Positions 9,004 to 18,624 are shown, counted from the stretch's first letter. The stretch: DNA of 54,687 bases from Geminicoccus sp. (GCA_002708995.1 PAPT01000012.1:1-54687); one strand, 5' to 3'. Made by a program: numbers and translations. The notes: a model not told the origin generated them from the letters alone.

Positions 9004-10086
9004 ATGACCGGTCGACCGTCTTCGGGCAGGGCCCTGCGCGATCGCGGGTTCAGGCGCCGCCCTTTCGTTGCCTTTCTGGTGGCGCTGGGGGCGGTGGTGC
9101 TGACGGCGCTGGTGTCGATCGCAGTGATCAACGCCGTGCGGATCAGCCTGAATGTCTCGTCGGTGCAGACCGCGATCGCGGCGGTCGAACCGCTCGCGGG
9201 CTACCCGGTCAGCGCACGCTACGACCGGCGCACGGCCAACGTGGTGGTCGAAGGACTGGTCCCCGATGCGGCGTCGGCGGGTCTGTTGGAAACAACCTTG
9301 CAGGCCCGTCACCCGCGTCTGTCGCTGTACTTTGTGCTTTCCAACATCACCACCGATGCCGTGCGACCGAGCCTGCGTACGGCGCGGGTCGAACGCGAGG
9401 CCAACTCGGTCAGCGTCGCGTCGCTGCGCGATGCCGGGTCGATCCGGGATACCATGATCATGGACCTCGAAGCACGCGTCCGCGCGCTGCAAGCTGACCT
9501 TCGAGCGGCCCGCGCCCAGTCGGCAGCGGCGTCTTTCCCGGCGGTCACTTACGACCTTGATCCCGACCTCGGCGCAGAGCGCGACCGGGTCGGCGCGCTG
9601 CTGGTGGAGGGGCGTCTTCTAGAGGGGCTGATCGCGCCGGTTTCAGCCGAGGACGGCTTCGAAATGCTCGATGGTGCCGGCGCCTCGGCCCGGCGTGCTG
9701 AAATTTCACCCCGGGCGCTGCAGGTGGTTTCGGCCATGCTGGTCGGTTTTGATCAAGGGGTAGGCTTTACGGATATCCGACTGACCAACGCCGCCACGGC
9801 GGCACTCGCGCGATTGTTGGAAGCGCAGCACCCCGACGCCCGGCTGGAACTGCTCGCCGTCGCGCGTCCGGTCGAAGGCGAAGACACATCCGACCACGTT
9901 GGCTTCTTCATGGGGTCGAAGATGCGGGCGCTGCTGATCGCGCAGGGGGTCAGCCCGTCGCGGATCATCCTGCGCCGCGGCGGCCGCGCCGCAGCCGTGC
10001 CAGCGCTGGACGCAGGCGACTGGCGTCATTCCCACTTTCTCGGCTTCAGGCTGGTTTTTGCGGATGGTCTGAGCGACGCGGACTGA
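9004..10086 (+). CDS. Membrane-anchored periplasmic protein, OmpA-like C-terminus
   Basis: A 360-residue protein with a basic N-terminus, one membrane helix at about residues 21-43 and a periplasmic remainder. Residues about 50-115 look like a small BON-like alpha/beta domain. A short coiled coil follows (DLEARVRALQADLRAARAQ). The C-terminal 120 residues recall an OmpA/MotB fold (ARLLEAQHPDARLELLAVA, then SKMRALLIAQGVSPSRIIL) but lack the canonical peptidoglycan-binding motif. I chose the ATG at 9004 because GGAG sits 10 bases upstream; the earlier start at 8968 has no ribosome site. It converges with the sensor kinase gene. The domain calls are tentative. Confidence 0.65.
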   Translation: MTGRPSSGRALRDRGFRRRPFVAFLVALGAVVLTALVSIAVINAVRISLNVSSVQTAIAAVEPLAGYPVSARYDRRTANVVVEGLVPDAASAGLLETTLQARHPRLSLYFVLSNITTDAVRPSLRTARVEREANSVSVASLRDAGSIRDTMIMDLEARVRALQADLRAARAQSAAASFPAVTYDLDPDLGAERDRVGALLVEGRLLEGLIAPVSAEDGFEMLDGAGASARRAEISPRALQVVSAMLVGFDQGVGFTDIRLTNAATAALARLLEAQHPDARLELLAVARPVEGEDTSDHVGFFMGSKMRALLIAQGVSPSRIILRRGGRAAAVPALDAGDWRHSHFLGFRLVFADGLSDAD

Positions 10087-10097
10087 AGGACAGCGCC

Positions 10098-11444
10098 TCA
10101 GGCGAGGTCCATCTCAACCATGACCCGCAGCCCGCCGCCGGGCGCCTCATCCAGCCGGATGGTGGCGCCGTGGCGGTCCATGACCTTCTTGACGATGGCC
10201 AGCCCCAGACCGGTGCCCCCGGTCTTGCGGTTGCGGGAGTCTTCCAACCGAACAAAGGGCCGGAAGACCTGATCGCGCTCTTCCTCGGCGATGCCGGGAC
10301 CGTCGTCGTCGATGGTGACCCGCACCCGCCCTTCGTCTGGCAGGCGCTCGGTCGAGACCCGCGCGCGCAGGCCGTATTTGGTTGCGTTTTCGATCAGGTT
10401 GAGGAAGCCGCGCTTCAGTGAAGTCGGATCACCGATCACGGTCATCCGGCCTCCGCTTTCGAACACCGCATCCTTGTCCTGATCGACCAGATTATCGCAG
10501 ATCGTGGTCAGCAGCGAGGGCAGGGACAGCCGCTCGAAGCCGACATCGTTCTGGTCCGAGCGGGCAAAGGTCAGCATGTCGTCGAGGATCGCCGCCATTT
10601 CGTCCGCGTCTTCGAGCGACTTGGCGCGCTCGACCGGATCGTCGATCTTCTCAGAGCGCATGCGCAGCCGGAACAGGCCGGTTCGGATGTCGTGGGAGAT
10701 GGCGGCGAGCATGGTTGTCCGCTCAGCGAGGTAGTTCTTCAACCGCGCCTGCATGGCGTTCAGAGTTCGCGCCACAGCCCTAACCTCGGAAACGCCGCGC
10801 CCTTCATCCAATGGCGGAGCGTCAAGGTCACCGGCCAGCCGCAGGGTCGCTTCCTGAAACCGGCCCAGCGGGTTGCCCAGCCGGTAGACGGCGATCATCG
10901 AGATGGTGATGGTGGCCGAGCCGAACAGGAACAGGAAGAACAGCTGCTGCAGCAGGTCGTCGCGGCGCTGGAACGGGCGACGCAGCAGGAAGCTGACCCG
11001 GGTGCCGTCGGAGAGCAGGATCTCAAGCGCGTCGATTTCCGGACCCTGTTCCCGGACCCCGAGCAGTATACCAGCGACTTCGCTGGCCTTGGGTGCCTGC
11101 CGGTCAGCCCCGCGGAAGGCATTCTGGGTCAGAAATCGGAAGGTCAGCAGCGAGGCTTCGAAGTTATCGGGCGAGGCGGGGGCCGCCCCCGGTTCCAGCG
11201 ATATGTCGAAGAAGCGTGAGGTCACGGCACGCCGGATTTGTTCGCGCTGTGAGGGGGCTGCGCCTTCCAGCGCTTCGGCGACCGCCATAGCCTGATCGGC
11301 AAAGGGAGGCCCCTTGCTGATCTCGTCGCTGTAGGCCTGCACGATCAGGAAAGCGCCGACCGAAATCACCACTGACCAGCTGATGCCGATGACCCCGAGC
11401 AGGACCATCCGGGCCAGATCCAGCGAATTGCTGTTGCGGAACAC
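10098..11444 (-). CDS. Sensor histidine kinase (EnvZ-like)
   Basis: A 448-residue inner membrane sensor kinase. Two membrane helices (about residues 12-34 and 173-195) flank a periplasmic domain of about 140 residues. HAMP follows, then the HisKA motif AISHDIRTGLFRLRM with the phospho-accepting His, then the ATPase boxes NLIENATKYG (N), DDGPGI (G1) and TGGTGLGLAIVKK (G2). Most relatives have Pro where this HisKA has Gly (RTPL versus RTGL). The gene lies 17 bases after the response regulator gene, so they form one operon. Both the signal and the targets are unknown. Confidence 0.92.
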   Translation of the reverse strand: MFRNSNSLDLARMVLLGVIGISWSVVISVGAFLIVQAYSDEISKGPPFADQAMAVAEALEGAAPSQREQIRRAVTSRFFDISLEPGAAPASPDNFEASLLTFRFLTQNAFRGADRQAPKASEVAGILLGVREQGPEIDALEILLSDGTRVSFLLRRPFQRRDDLLQQLFFLFLFGSATITISMIAVYRLGNPLGRFQEATLRLAGDLDAPPLDEGRGVSEVRAVARTLNAMQARLKNYLAERTTMLAAISHDIRTGLFRLRMRSEKIDDPVERAKSLEDADEMAAILDDMLTFARSDQNDVGFERLSLPSLLTTICDNLVDQDKDAVFESGGRMTVIGDPTSLKRGFLNLIENATKYGLRARVSTERLPDEGRVRVTIDDDGPGIAEEERDQVFRPFVRLEDSRNRKTGGTGLGLAIVKKVMDRHGATIRLDEAPGGGLRVMVEMDLA

Positions 11445-11461
11445 GCCTTGCCCCTGCTGCC

Positions 11462-12172
11462 TCAGCTGATTTCAGCTGAGAAGATGTAGCCCTTGCCCCG
11501 GACGGTTTTGATGAATTGCGGGTTTTTCGGGTCTTCCTCGATCTTCTGGCGCAGGCGCGAGATAGTGATGTCGATCGACCGGTCGAAGACGTCGGCTTGT
11601 CGCCCCTTGGTGATATCCAGCAGCAGGTCGCGGGTCATCAGCCGGTTGGGTCGCTCGATCAGTGCCGCGAGCAGGTCGAACTCGCCCGATGTCAGGTCGA
11701 CCAGCACGTCGTCGGGGTCGCGCAACTCGCGCCGTACGACGTCCAGCTTCCAGGCTTCGAACACCGCCGTGCGGCGGCGGTCTTCGGATTGCGTGGTCAC
11801 CATGCCCTGGCGGCGCAGGGTGGCCTTGATCCGAGCCACCAGCTCGCGTGGCGAGAAGGGCTTGGTCAGGTAGTCATCAGCCCCCATTTCCAGACCAATG
11901 ATGCGGTCGGCCTCGTGGGTCATGGCGGTCAGCATGATGATCGGGATGTTGGATTCCGCACGGAGTTCGCGGCAGATCGTCAGCCCGTCTTCGCCGGGCA
12001 GCATCAGATCGAGCACGATCAGGTCGATGGTCTGGTGCTCCAGAATGGTCTTTAGGTCACGGCCATTAGAGGCTGTCGAGACCTCGAAACCCGCGCCGCG
12101 TAGATTCTGTTCCAGCAGGCTTCGGATTTCCGGATCATCGTCGAGGATGGCTATATGTTGGGCGTCGCTCAT
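11462..12172 (-). CDS. OmpR/PhoB-type response regulator
   Basis: A 236-residue regulator with a receiver domain (acidic pocket LDDDPE, phospho-accepting Asp55 in VLDLMLPG, signalling Thr in MLTAMT, Lys in LTKPFSPRE) and a C-terminal winged-helix DNA-binding domain (DLTSGEFDLLAAL, DVFDRSIDITISRLRQKIE, VRGKGYIF). It is the first gene of an operon with the kinase. A perfect tandem repeat about 60 bases upstream of its start is a candidate autoregulatory binding site, since OmpR-type proteins bind tandem half-sites one helical turn apart. Confidence 0.93.
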   Translation of the reverse strand: MSDAQHIAILDDDPEIRSLLEQNLRGAGFEVSTASNGRDLKTILEHQTIDLIVLDLMLPGEDGLTICRELRAESNIPIIMLTAMTHEADRIIGLEMGADDYLTKPFSPRELVARIKATLRRQGMVTTQSEDRRRTAVFEAWKLDVVRRELRDPDDVLVDLTSGEFDLLAALIERPNRLMTRDLLLDITKGRQADVFDRSIDITISRLRQKIEEDPKNPQFIKTVRGKGYIFSAEIS

Positions 12173-12234
12173 GGTTCACACTCGCAGTCGTTTTTCAGCT
12201 CTGTACGCTGATATTCTGCCATATTACCATGCCC

Positions 12235-12273
12235 CTGAAACAAACTGAAACAAAGCGAGCTGGTCTGTTTCAA
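12235..12273. promoter_or_regulatory. Candidate response-regulator binding site
   Basis: Two perfect 10-bp copies of CTGAAACAAA lie head to tail (12235-12244, 12245-12254). An inverted TGTTTCA (12266-12272) lies two turns further on. The spacing matches one helical turn, as OmpR-family dimers prefer. The site lies between the response regulator (starts 12172, minus) and the small secreted protein (starts 12412, plus) and could control both. Confidence 0.5.
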
Positions 12274-12411
12274 TTTTTCGGGGCTTCTGACACACCTTCG
12301 GGGGCAAAAGTGCATATAGTCTGAGCCATGAAACGTATCCGTCACTCACGCCCAGACCCCCGGTCTGCGAACCCTGACCACCCTAGGCCGATCACCTTCG
12401 GAGATCCTGCA

Positions 12412-12759
12412 ATGCTAAAGTTCAATGCCACTCCAATCGCACAGGGACCGCTGCGGCGGCCGCTCCTGCTGACCCTCGGGGTGATCCTCGGCCTGCAGGT
12501 GCTGGTGCTGGCCTGGCTGCCAATCGCACAGGCTCAGGGCAACAGCTTTGCCGTTGCGACCCGCTACGGCGAGATCATCTGCTCGTCAGCGCTGGCCGAG
12601 GACCGAAAGAGCCTCGAGGTGTCGTGCGCGGGTCGGGATGGTGTCGTTGTTTCGGCCTACCGGCAAATGGGCGACGGTACGATCCAGGTGGTTCTGGAGA
12701 TCGGAAAGGTCGGCGAGGCGGTAACCCTCGCGATCCTGAACTCGCAGTACAAGGGCTGA
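12412..12759 (+). CDS. Small exported protein of unknown function
   Basis: A 115-residue protein with a long N-terminal hydrophobic segment (about residues 18-38) ending in IAQAQG, likely a Sec signal peptide. The mature domain is about 75 residues with two Cys (IICSSAL and VSCAGRDG) that may form a disulfide. I chose the ATG at 12412 because GGAG lies 8 bases upstream; the longer frame from 12328 would put 28 charged residues before the signal. It is divergent from the two-component operon and shares its candidate operator. No family is recognised. Confidence 0.6.
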   Translation: MLKFNATPIAQGPLRRPLLLTLGVILGLQVLVLAWLPIAQAQGNSFAVATRYGEIICSSALAEDRKSLEVSCAGRDGVVVSAYRQMGDGTIQVVLEIGKVGEAVTLAILNSQYKG

Positions 12760-13227
12760 CCCGGCCTCACCCCAACTCACCTCAAGGCAACTCTTTCTCT
12801 TTTTTCGAAACCCCAGAATTTCCCGTGACGGGGTGCCTGCCATGGCAAGCGGCAGGCCCTGCGCCATGGGGAATCAGAAGGGTGATGGGCCTGACCCCCT
12901 GCCGCCCATCATCCTTCGCCCTTCCGCCCCTCTGAGCCCTTCGCTCTTGGGTTTATTTGAGCCCGGTCGGGGACTGCGTCACTGAATCCGCGGCCCATGG
13001 CTGGACGGGCATTGAATCTGCGGTCACCTTCGACCATCTCAGTTGGAGCGGGGTAATGCCTGCGGCGGCCTTGCAACCGTCAGGCTTGATACCAGCGGCC
13101 TTGCATCGAGCGGCGGTGTCCGTTTTGGTAGAACGCCGAGCGCCCGGTGGCCACATCGACCCTTAACAGAGGCTGCGGTACGCCGCATAGTGACTGCAAC
13201 GTGAACACCATTCTGGATCAGGACCAA
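12760..13227. other. Intergenic region before clpS
   Basis: No gene can be supported. A 7-bp hairpin (12835-12841 with 12851-12857) has no T-tract. Two opposing frames near 12950-13160 lack ribosome sites and protein-like composition. The clpS promoter is presumably near the right end. Confidence 0.4.
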
Positions 13228-13593
13228 ATGTCGCTGACGATCTTTGCCAACGACGAACCCGCTGAGCCCCCCCGTAAAGACGACGAGCCCGGCAACCCGG
13301 GCGGGGCGACCGTGCTCGAAGCCAAGCCCAAGACCAAAAAGCCGAGCATGTACAAGGTCTTGCTGCTGAACGATGACTACACACCCATGGAATTTGTGGT
13401 CGATGTGCTCGAGCGGTTTTTCAATATGAACGCTCAATCCGCGACCCAGGTCATGCTTCACGTGCACCAGCAAGGGGTCGGTGTTTGCGGTGTTTACACC
13501 TTCGAAGTTGCAGAAACTAAGGTGACACAGGTTGTGGATTACGCCCGGAAGCACCAACATCCATTGCAGTGCACGCTCGAAAAAGATGATTGA
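13228..13593 (+). CDS. clpS: ClpS, adaptor for the ClpAP protease
   Basis: ClpS binds proteins with N-terminal Leu, Phe, Tyr or Trp and delivers them to ClpA. This 121-residue form has the usual flexible N-terminus (about 40 residues) and the conserved core. The binding pocket residues are Asn48, Asp49, Asp50 in [12 protein letters not shown] and His80 in HVHQQG. I chose the ATG at 13228 because AGGA precedes it; GTG at 13201 would add nine residues. It is followed by clpA 11 bases later. The aminoacyl-transferase Bpt encoded near 34.4 kb would create its substrates. Confidence 0.95.
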   Translation: MSLTIFANDEPAEPPRKDDEPGNPGGATVLEAKPKTKKPSMYKVLLLNDDYTPMEFVVDVLERFFNMNAQSATQVMLHVHQQGVGVCGVYTFEVAETKVTQVVDYARKHQHPLQCTLEKDD

Positions 13594-13604
13594 TAGGATT
13601 GCAG

Positions 13605-15908
13605 ATGCTCTCTTCAGAGCTTGAAGAAACCCTCCGCCGGGCCCTGGCCTCCGCCGCTGAACTGAACCACGAGTTCTGTACACTGGAGCACCTGCTGTTT
13701 GCCCTGCTTGAAGACCCGGACGCGCAGAAAGTGCTGCGGGCCTGTGACGTCGATATCGATGAGCTGACCGAGACGGTTGAAACCTTCCTGCGCAATGAAC
13801 TCGATGATCTGGTCCGCGACGACGGCTCCGATCCGCGGCCGACCATGTCGTTCCAGCGAGCCTTCGAGCGCGCCATCCTGCACGTGCAGGGCTCGGGCCG
13901 GGGGCAGGCCACGGGGGCCAACGTGCTGATCTCGCTGTTCCAGGAGCGGGAAAGCTTTGCCGTTTATTTCCTGCAGGAGCGGGGCATGTCAAGGCTGGAT
14001 GCGGTGCAGTTCGTCTCCCACGGGATCGCCAAGAACAAGGACCTGTCCGAGAGCCGCAGTGTGCGCGGCGCGGATCAGGATGAGGACGAGGCGGCAGGCG
14101 AGGGTGGCGCCAAGGCGCTGGATAAATACTGCCGTAACCTCAACGCCCGGGCGGGCGAGGGCAAGATCGACCCGCTGATCGGCCGCGACCTCGAAGTCGA
14201 GCGCACCATCCAGGTGCTGTGCCGTCGGACCAAGAACAACCCGCTCTACGTCGGTGACCCCGGCGTGGGTAAGACCGCCATCGCCGAAGGGCTGGCCAAA
14301 AAGATTGTCGACGGCGACGTGCCGGACATCCTTAAGGACGCGACCATTTTCTCGCTGGATATGGGCGCGCTGCTGGCTGGTACGCGCTACCGCGGTGACT
14401 TCGAGGAACGGCTCAAGGCTGTGATCGAGGAAATCAACGCCTTCGAAGGCGCCATTCTGTTCATCGACGAAATCCATACGGTGATCGGTGCCGGTGCGAC
14501 CTCAGGCGGGGCCATGGATGCCTCCAACCTGCTCAAGCCGGCGCTGGCCGGGGGTGAGCTTCGTACCATCGGCTCGACCACCTACAAGGAATACCGCTCG
14601 TACTTTGAGAAGGACCGCGCGCTGGTCCGCCGGTTCCAGAAAATCGACGTCAACGAGCCGTCGGTCGACGATGCGGTCAAGATCCTGCGCGGGCTCAAGC
14701 CTTCCTACGAGGAACACCACGGCATCCGCTACACCAGCGAGGCAATCCGCACGGCGGTCGAGCTCTCGAACCGCTACATCGGGGACCGCAAGCTGCCCGA
14801 CAAGGCCATCGACGTGCTCGACGAGGCCGGGGCCGCGACCAAGCTGGCGCCGCCCTCTAAGCGTAAGAAGACCGTTGGTGTGAAGGAGATCGAGGCCATC
14901 GTCTCCAAGATCGCCCGCATCCCGCCCAAGACCGTCAACAAGGACGACAAGGAAATGCTGCTCACGCTCGAGCGTGACCTCAAGCGCCTGGTCTACGGTC
15001 AGGATGAGGCCATCGACGCCCTGTCCACGGCGATGAAGCTGTCCCGTGCCGGCCTGCGCGAGCCAGAAAAACCAATCGGCGCCTTCCTCTTCTCCGGCCC
15101 GACCGGGGTGGGCAAGACCGAGGTCGCCAAGCAACTGGCCCACACCATGGGCGTCGAGCTGATCCGCTTTGACATGTCCGAGTACATGGAGCGGCACACG
15201 GTTTCCCGCCTGATCGGCGCGCCGCCCGGCTACGTTGGCTTTGATCAGGGGGGTCTGTTGACCGATGCTGTAGATCAGCAGCCTCATTGCGTGCTGCTGC
15301 TCGACGAGATCGAGAAGGCCCACCCGGATCTGTTCAACATTCTGCTGCAGGTCATGGACCACGGCAAACTTACCGACGCCAATGGCAAGTCAGTCAACTT
15401 CCGCAACGTGGTGGTCATCATGACCACCAACGCCGGCGCGTCTGAGATGTCCAAGGCGGCGATCGGGTTCGGCTCTAGCGTCAAGGAAGGCGAAGACGCC
15501 GAGGCGATCAAGCGCTTGTTCACGCCTGAATTCCGCAACCGGCTGGACGCGGTGATCGCGTTTGCTGCGCTGAGCAAAGAGGTGATTGGCCGCGTGGTCG
15601 AGAAGTTCATCCTGCAGCTCGAAAACCAGCTCTCGGATCGCTCGGTCACCATCCGCCTGACCGACGCTGCCCGCAATGAGCTCGGCGACCAGGGCTACGA
15701 CCGTCTGATGGGTGCGCGGCCATTGGCCCGCGTGATTCAGGACAAGATCAAGAAGCTGCTCGCCGAAGAGCTGCTGTTTGGCCGCCTTCAGAGCGGGGGA
15801 TCCGTGCTGATCGACTGGAACGGCGAAGACTTTGAGTTCACCTTCCCGTCTTCTGCCATTAGCGAGGTTGCCAAGGTGCCCACCCCGGACGACACCGAGA
15901 CCGTCTGA
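13605..15908 (+). CDS. clpA: ClpA, unfoldase of the ClpAP protease
   Basis: A 767-residue Hsp100 AAA+ ATPase with an N-domain (starts [13 protein letters not shown], as in E. coli ClpA) that docks ClpS. Two ATPase modules follow: Walker A GDPGVGKT near residue 216 with Walker B ILFIDE, and GPTGVGKT near 498 with [12 protein letters not shown]. Absence of the ClpB middle coiled coil, and the clpS neighbour, identify ClpA. It threads substrates into ClpP, whose gene is not in the window. The ATG at 13605 has AGGA 6 bases upstream; an earlier ATG at 13590 would overlap clpS. Confidence 0.97.
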   Translation: MLSSELEETLRRALASAAELNHEFCTLEHLLFALLEDPDAQKVLRACDVDIDELTETVETFLRNELDDLVRDDGSDPRPTMSFQRAFERAILHVQGSGRGQATGANVLISLFQERESFAVYFLQERGMSRLDAVQFVSHGIAKNKDLSESRSVRGADQDEDEAAGEGGAKALDKYCRNLNARAGEGKIDPLIGRDLEVERTIQVLCRRTKNNPLYVGDPGVGKTAIAEGLAKKIVDGDVPDILKDATIFSLDMGALLAGTRYRGDFEERLKAVIEEINAFEGAILFIDEIHTVIGAGATSGGAMDASNLLKPALAGGELRTIGSTTYKEYRSYFEKDRALVRRFQKIDVNEPSVDDAVKILRGLKPSYEEHHGIRYTSEAIRTAVELSNRYIGDRKLPDKAIDVLDEAGAATKLAPPSKRKKTVGVKEIEAIVSKIARIPPKTVNKDDKEMLLTLERDLKRLVYGQDEAIDALSTAMKLSRAGLREPEKPIGAFLFSGPTGVGKTEVAKQLAHTMGVELIRFDMSEYMERHTVSRLIGAPPGYVGFDQGGLLTDAVDQQPHCVLLLDEIEKAHPDLFNILLQVMDHGKLTDANGKSVNFRNVVVIMTTNAGASEMSKAAIGFGSSVKEGEDAEAIKRLFTPEFRNRLDAVIAFAALSKEVIGRVVEKFILQLENQLSDRSVTIRLTDAARNELGDQGYDRLMGARPLARVIQDKIKKLLAEELLFGRLQSGGSVLIDWNGEDFEFTFPSSAISEVAKVPTPDDTETV

Positions 15909-15965
15909 GGCCCCGAAACCGGCGGGCTGATCTGAAGACCATTGGCTGAACCCCTTTGCCGCTGG

Positions 15966-17135
15966 TCAGATTTCGGCCTTGCGATAGGGATTGTCGTGCA
16001 CGCGCATGGCCTCGATCTGGTGTTCGACCTGCTCGCGTTCCTGCCGGACGAAGTTTGCCACCGGGCTCTGTAGCGCCGGGTCGGCGATCCAGTGCAGGGA
16101 ATAGGTGGGGGTCGGCAGATAGCCGCGCTGCACCTTGTGCTGCCCCTGTGCCCCGGCTTCGACCCGCGTCAGTCCGTGTTCGATCGCGTAGTCGATGGCG
16201 CGGTAGTAGCAGGCCTCGAAGTGCAGAAATTTGTGGTCTTCCGAACAGCCCCAGTTGCGGCCGTAGAGCGTGTCTCCGCCGCGGAAATTGAGCGCGCCAG
16301 CGACGGGTTGTCCGCCTTCGAAGGCCATGACCATGACCACGTCCTCGGCGCAGCGCTTCGAGAGCAGAGAGAAGAACCTTCGGGTCAGGTAGGCCTGTCC
16401 CCACTTCCGGTCCGAAGTGTTGAGATAGAAATCGAAGAAGGCGTCCCAGAGCGCTTCGGTCATCTCGGCCCCGCTGAGGGTGCGGATGTCGATATCGAGC
16501 GCAGCGACTTCGCGGCGCTCCTTGCGGATCGCCTTGCGCTTGCGGCTGTTCAGGGCGCCGAGAAAATGATCGAAGCTGGCGTAGTCGGCGTTGTGCCAGT
16601 GATATTGCAGGCCCAGCCGCTGCTCAAAGGCATCGAGCTCGCCCAGGGCGTCGAATTCAGCCTTCTCCGGAAAGGTCAGATGTAGCCCCGAAAGGCCGAG
16701 TTGACCGGCAACGGAGACGATGGCCTCGCCGAGAATGCGCTGGGTGTCGGCGTCGGCGGTATCGCCGAGAAGCAGGCGCGGCCCAGTTGCGGGGGTGAAG
16801 GGGACACAGACCTGGGCCTTGGGATAGTAGCGCCCGCCCGCCCGCTCGTAGGCGTCGGCCCAGCCCCAGTCGAAGACGTATTCGCCGTAGGAGTGGCTCT
16901 TGACGTAGAGCGGAACGGCGCCGAGCAGCGCGCCGCTCTCTGCTTCCTCCAGCAGCACATGCTGACCCGCCCAGCCCGACGCGGCATCTGCCGATCCGCT
17001 GTCTTCAAGGGCGGAGAGAAAGCCGTGCTTGACGAAAGGGTTGGACTGCCCGGCACAGGCGTCCCAGGCTTCGGCGCTGACCTCGGACAGGCTGGAGATG
17101 GTCCGGATCTGCAGGCGCGCGTCAGGAGTGGTCAT
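15966..17135 (-). CDS. GNAT/FemAB-like acyltransferase (DUF482)
   Basis: A 389-residue protein of the DUF482 group, related to FemAB-type and GNAT N-acyltransferases. Characteristic segments are NPFVKHGFLSALEDSGSA near the N-terminus, YGEYVFDWGWADAYERAG, SRKRKAIRKERR, the W-C-E-HKFLHFEACYYRAIDYAIEHG block, and GAQGQHKVQRGY. It has no signal peptide. The family has been linked to peptidoglycan or cell-surface modification without a fixed substrate. It converges with clpA. Confidence 0.85.
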   Translation of the reverse strand: MTTPDARLQIRTISSLSEVSAEAWDACAGQSNPFVKHGFLSALEDSGSADAASGWAGQHVLLEEAESGALLGAVPLYVKSHSYGEYVFDWGWADAYERAGGRYYPKAQVCVPFTPATGPRLLLGDTADADTQRILGEAIVSVAGQLGLSGLHLTFPEKAEFDALGELDAFEQRLGLQYHWHNADYASFDHFLGALNSRKRKAIRKERREVAALDIDIRTLSGAEMTEALWDAFFDFYLNTSDRKWGQAYLTRRFFSLLSKRCAEDVVMVMAFEGGQPVAGALNFRGGDTLYGRNWGCSEDHKFLHFEACYYRAIDYAIEHGLTRVEAGAQGQHKVQRGYLPTPTYSLHWIADPALQSPVANFVRQEREQVEHQIEAMRVHDNPYRKAEI

Positions 17136-17482
17136 AGGGAGAGGCGATCCTTTACATGCGCCGGGAGGAAGGGCTCATAAATGATGTGTGGGCCGGCAGG
17201 GCAGAAACAAGCCTCAATTGTTAGCGCTCTCATTTCCTTTCGGCCCAGCATGGCGGAGTTTATCGTGAGCCTGTCGAAGGGGCTTTGAGCGGCGTCTATG
17301 TTTTTGCGCGCAAAACGGCTTCGCCATTGAGCGACGTATTCCCTTTGCGCTCAAAACGCTGCGCTTTGAGCGCTTGGGAGGGCCGAAGGCCGCGAAGCGG
17401 CAAAGGCCCAAGCGCGCCACACCTATGCAGCGCTCAAGAAACGTTGCTGTGCGATTGTCGACGATCACCGCCAGCGGGTGCG
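17136..17482. other. Intergenic region with short repeats
   Basis: No gene is supported. The region contains several copies of TTGAGCG in both orientations, one forming a good hairpin (see the repeat entry). It also has a CCCTTCGACAGGCTCA-like stretch read on the minus strand (about 17266-17283), which resembles a motif common between genes in many alphaproteobacteria. The nth gene ends into it. Confidence 0.5.
17284..17373. repeat. TTTGAGCG repeats and hairpin
   Basis: GCGCTCAAA (17347-17355) and TTTGAGCGC (17365-17373) form a perfect 9-bp inverted repeat with a 9-base loop. Further copies of TTTGAGCG or TTGAGCG lie at 17284 and about 17329, and CGCTCAAG near 17430. This looks like a small REP-like element in the 3' region between nth and the acyltransferase gene; the lack of a T-tract argues against a plain terminator. 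Confidence 0.5.
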
Positions 17483-18160
17483 TCAGGGCGCTGGTGTTTT
17501 GTCTTTGAAGCAGCACCAGTCTGTAACCGGGCAACGCCAGCACTCCGGCTTACGTGCTTTGCATAGATAACGCCCGTGCAGGATCAGCCAGTGGTGCGCA
17601 TGGTTTTTGAACCCATCAGGGACCCGCCGGTTCAGCCCGTCTTCGACTTTGTCTGGAGTCTTGCCCGGCGCCAGTCCCATGCGGTTGGAGACCCTGAAGA
17701 CGTGGGTGTCCACGGCGATGGTCGGGTGACCCCAGTACATTTGCAGCACCACGTTTGCGGTTTTGCGGCCGACGCCGGGCAGGGCCTCCAGCGCTGCGCG
17801 GTCCTCGGGCACTTCTCCGCCGAGCTCGTCGACGAGTATCTGTGCGGCCTTGATCACGTTGGCAGCTTTGGTGTTGTAGAGCCCGATGGTCTTGATAAAG
17901 CCCTTCAGGCGTTCTTCACCCAAGGCCAGCATCTGCGCCGGCGTGGTCACCTGCTCGAACAGGGCCTTGGTGGCCGCATTGACCGAAACATCGGTCGCCT
18001 GCGCAGACAGCGCCACCGCGACCAGCAGCGTGTAGGCGTTGACGTAGTCGAGTTCTCCGCGGGGTTCGGGTTCGATCCCCCTGAAAACATCGAAGACAGC
18101 CTCGATCTGCTCGGGCCGGAGCACGCGCTGGCGCGCACCGACCGCCAGCGCACTCGACAT
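17483..18160 (-). CDS. nth: Endonuclease III
   Basis: A DNA glycosylase/AP lyase that removes oxidised pyrimidines in base excision repair. This 225-residue protein has the helix-hairpin-helix LPGVGRKTANVV with the catalytic Lys, the catalytic Asp in VDTHVFR, and the C-terminal [4Fe-4S] ligands C-x6-C-x2-C-x5-C (CKARKPECWRCPVTDWC). The ATG overlaps the ridA stop by one base (TGATG), so the two are translationally coupled. The in-frame GTG one codon earlier is less likely. Confidence 0.96.
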   Translation of the reverse strand: MSSALAVGARQRVLRPEQIEAVFDVFRGIEPEPRGELDYVNAYTLLVAVALSAQATDVSVNAATKALFEQVTTPAQMLALGEERLKGFIKTIGLYNTKAANVIKAAQILVDELGGEVPEDRAALEALPGVGRKTANVVLQMYWGHPTIAVDTHVFRVSNRMGLAPGKTPDKVEDGLNRRVPDGFKNHAHHWLILHGRYLCKARKPECWRCPVTDWCCFKDKTPAP

Positions 18161-18624
18161 CACTCGACCTCGACGATGGCTTCGACCTCCACCGGTACGC
18201 CCAGCGGCAGGGAGGGAGAGGCCACCGCAGAACGCGCATGGCGACCTTTGTCACCGAAGACTTCGACCATCAAGTCAGACGCGCCGTTGATCACCCGCGG
18301 CTGGTCAACAAACTCGGGGGTACAGTTCACAAAGCCCACCAGCTTGACGATCCGCACCACCCGGTCGAGGTCGCCATCGAGTGCCTTGGCCAGCTGGGCA
18401 ATGATCGACAGGCCGCTGGCGCGCGCTGCCACGGCACCGGCCTCGACCTCCATGTTTTTGCCCAGTCGACCGGCTTCGGGCTTGCCATTGACCATGGCGA
18501 CCTGCCCGGAGATGAACAGCAGATTGCCGGTCCGGACCGCGGGCACGTAGTTGGCTACGGGGGCGGGGGCGTCGGGGAGGGTTATGCCGAGTTCGCGCAG
18601 GCGCGCGTCGATGGTGCCAGCCAT
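18160..18624 (-). CDS. RidA family protein (YjgF/UK114)
   Basis: A 154-residue RidA-superfamily protein, longer than E. coli RidA (128). It has the conserved LLFISGQVA and CTPEFVDQPRVINGASDLM segments, and RHARSAVASPSLPLGVPVEVEAIVEV carries the canonical Arg and the end strand. RidA hydrolyses reactive enamines or imines such as 2-aminoacrylate, made by PLP enzymes acting on Ser or Cys. The length and N-terminus suggest a paralogue group, so the exact substrate is uncertain. It is the first gene of a pair with nth. A strong terminator on the same strand lies 68 bases upstream of its start. Confidence 0.88.
   Translation of the reverse strand: MAGTIDARLRELGITLPDAPAPVANYVPAVRTGNLLFISGQVAMVNGKPEAGRLGKNMEVEAGAVAARASGLSIIAQLAKALDGDLDRVVRIVKLVGFVNCTPEFVDQPRVINGASDLMVEVFGDKGRHARSAVASPSLPLGVPVEVEAIVEVE

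Noticed and set aside
12957-13166. Short opposing frames before clpS
   Set aside because: No ribosome sites and no protein-like pattern; treated as intergenic.
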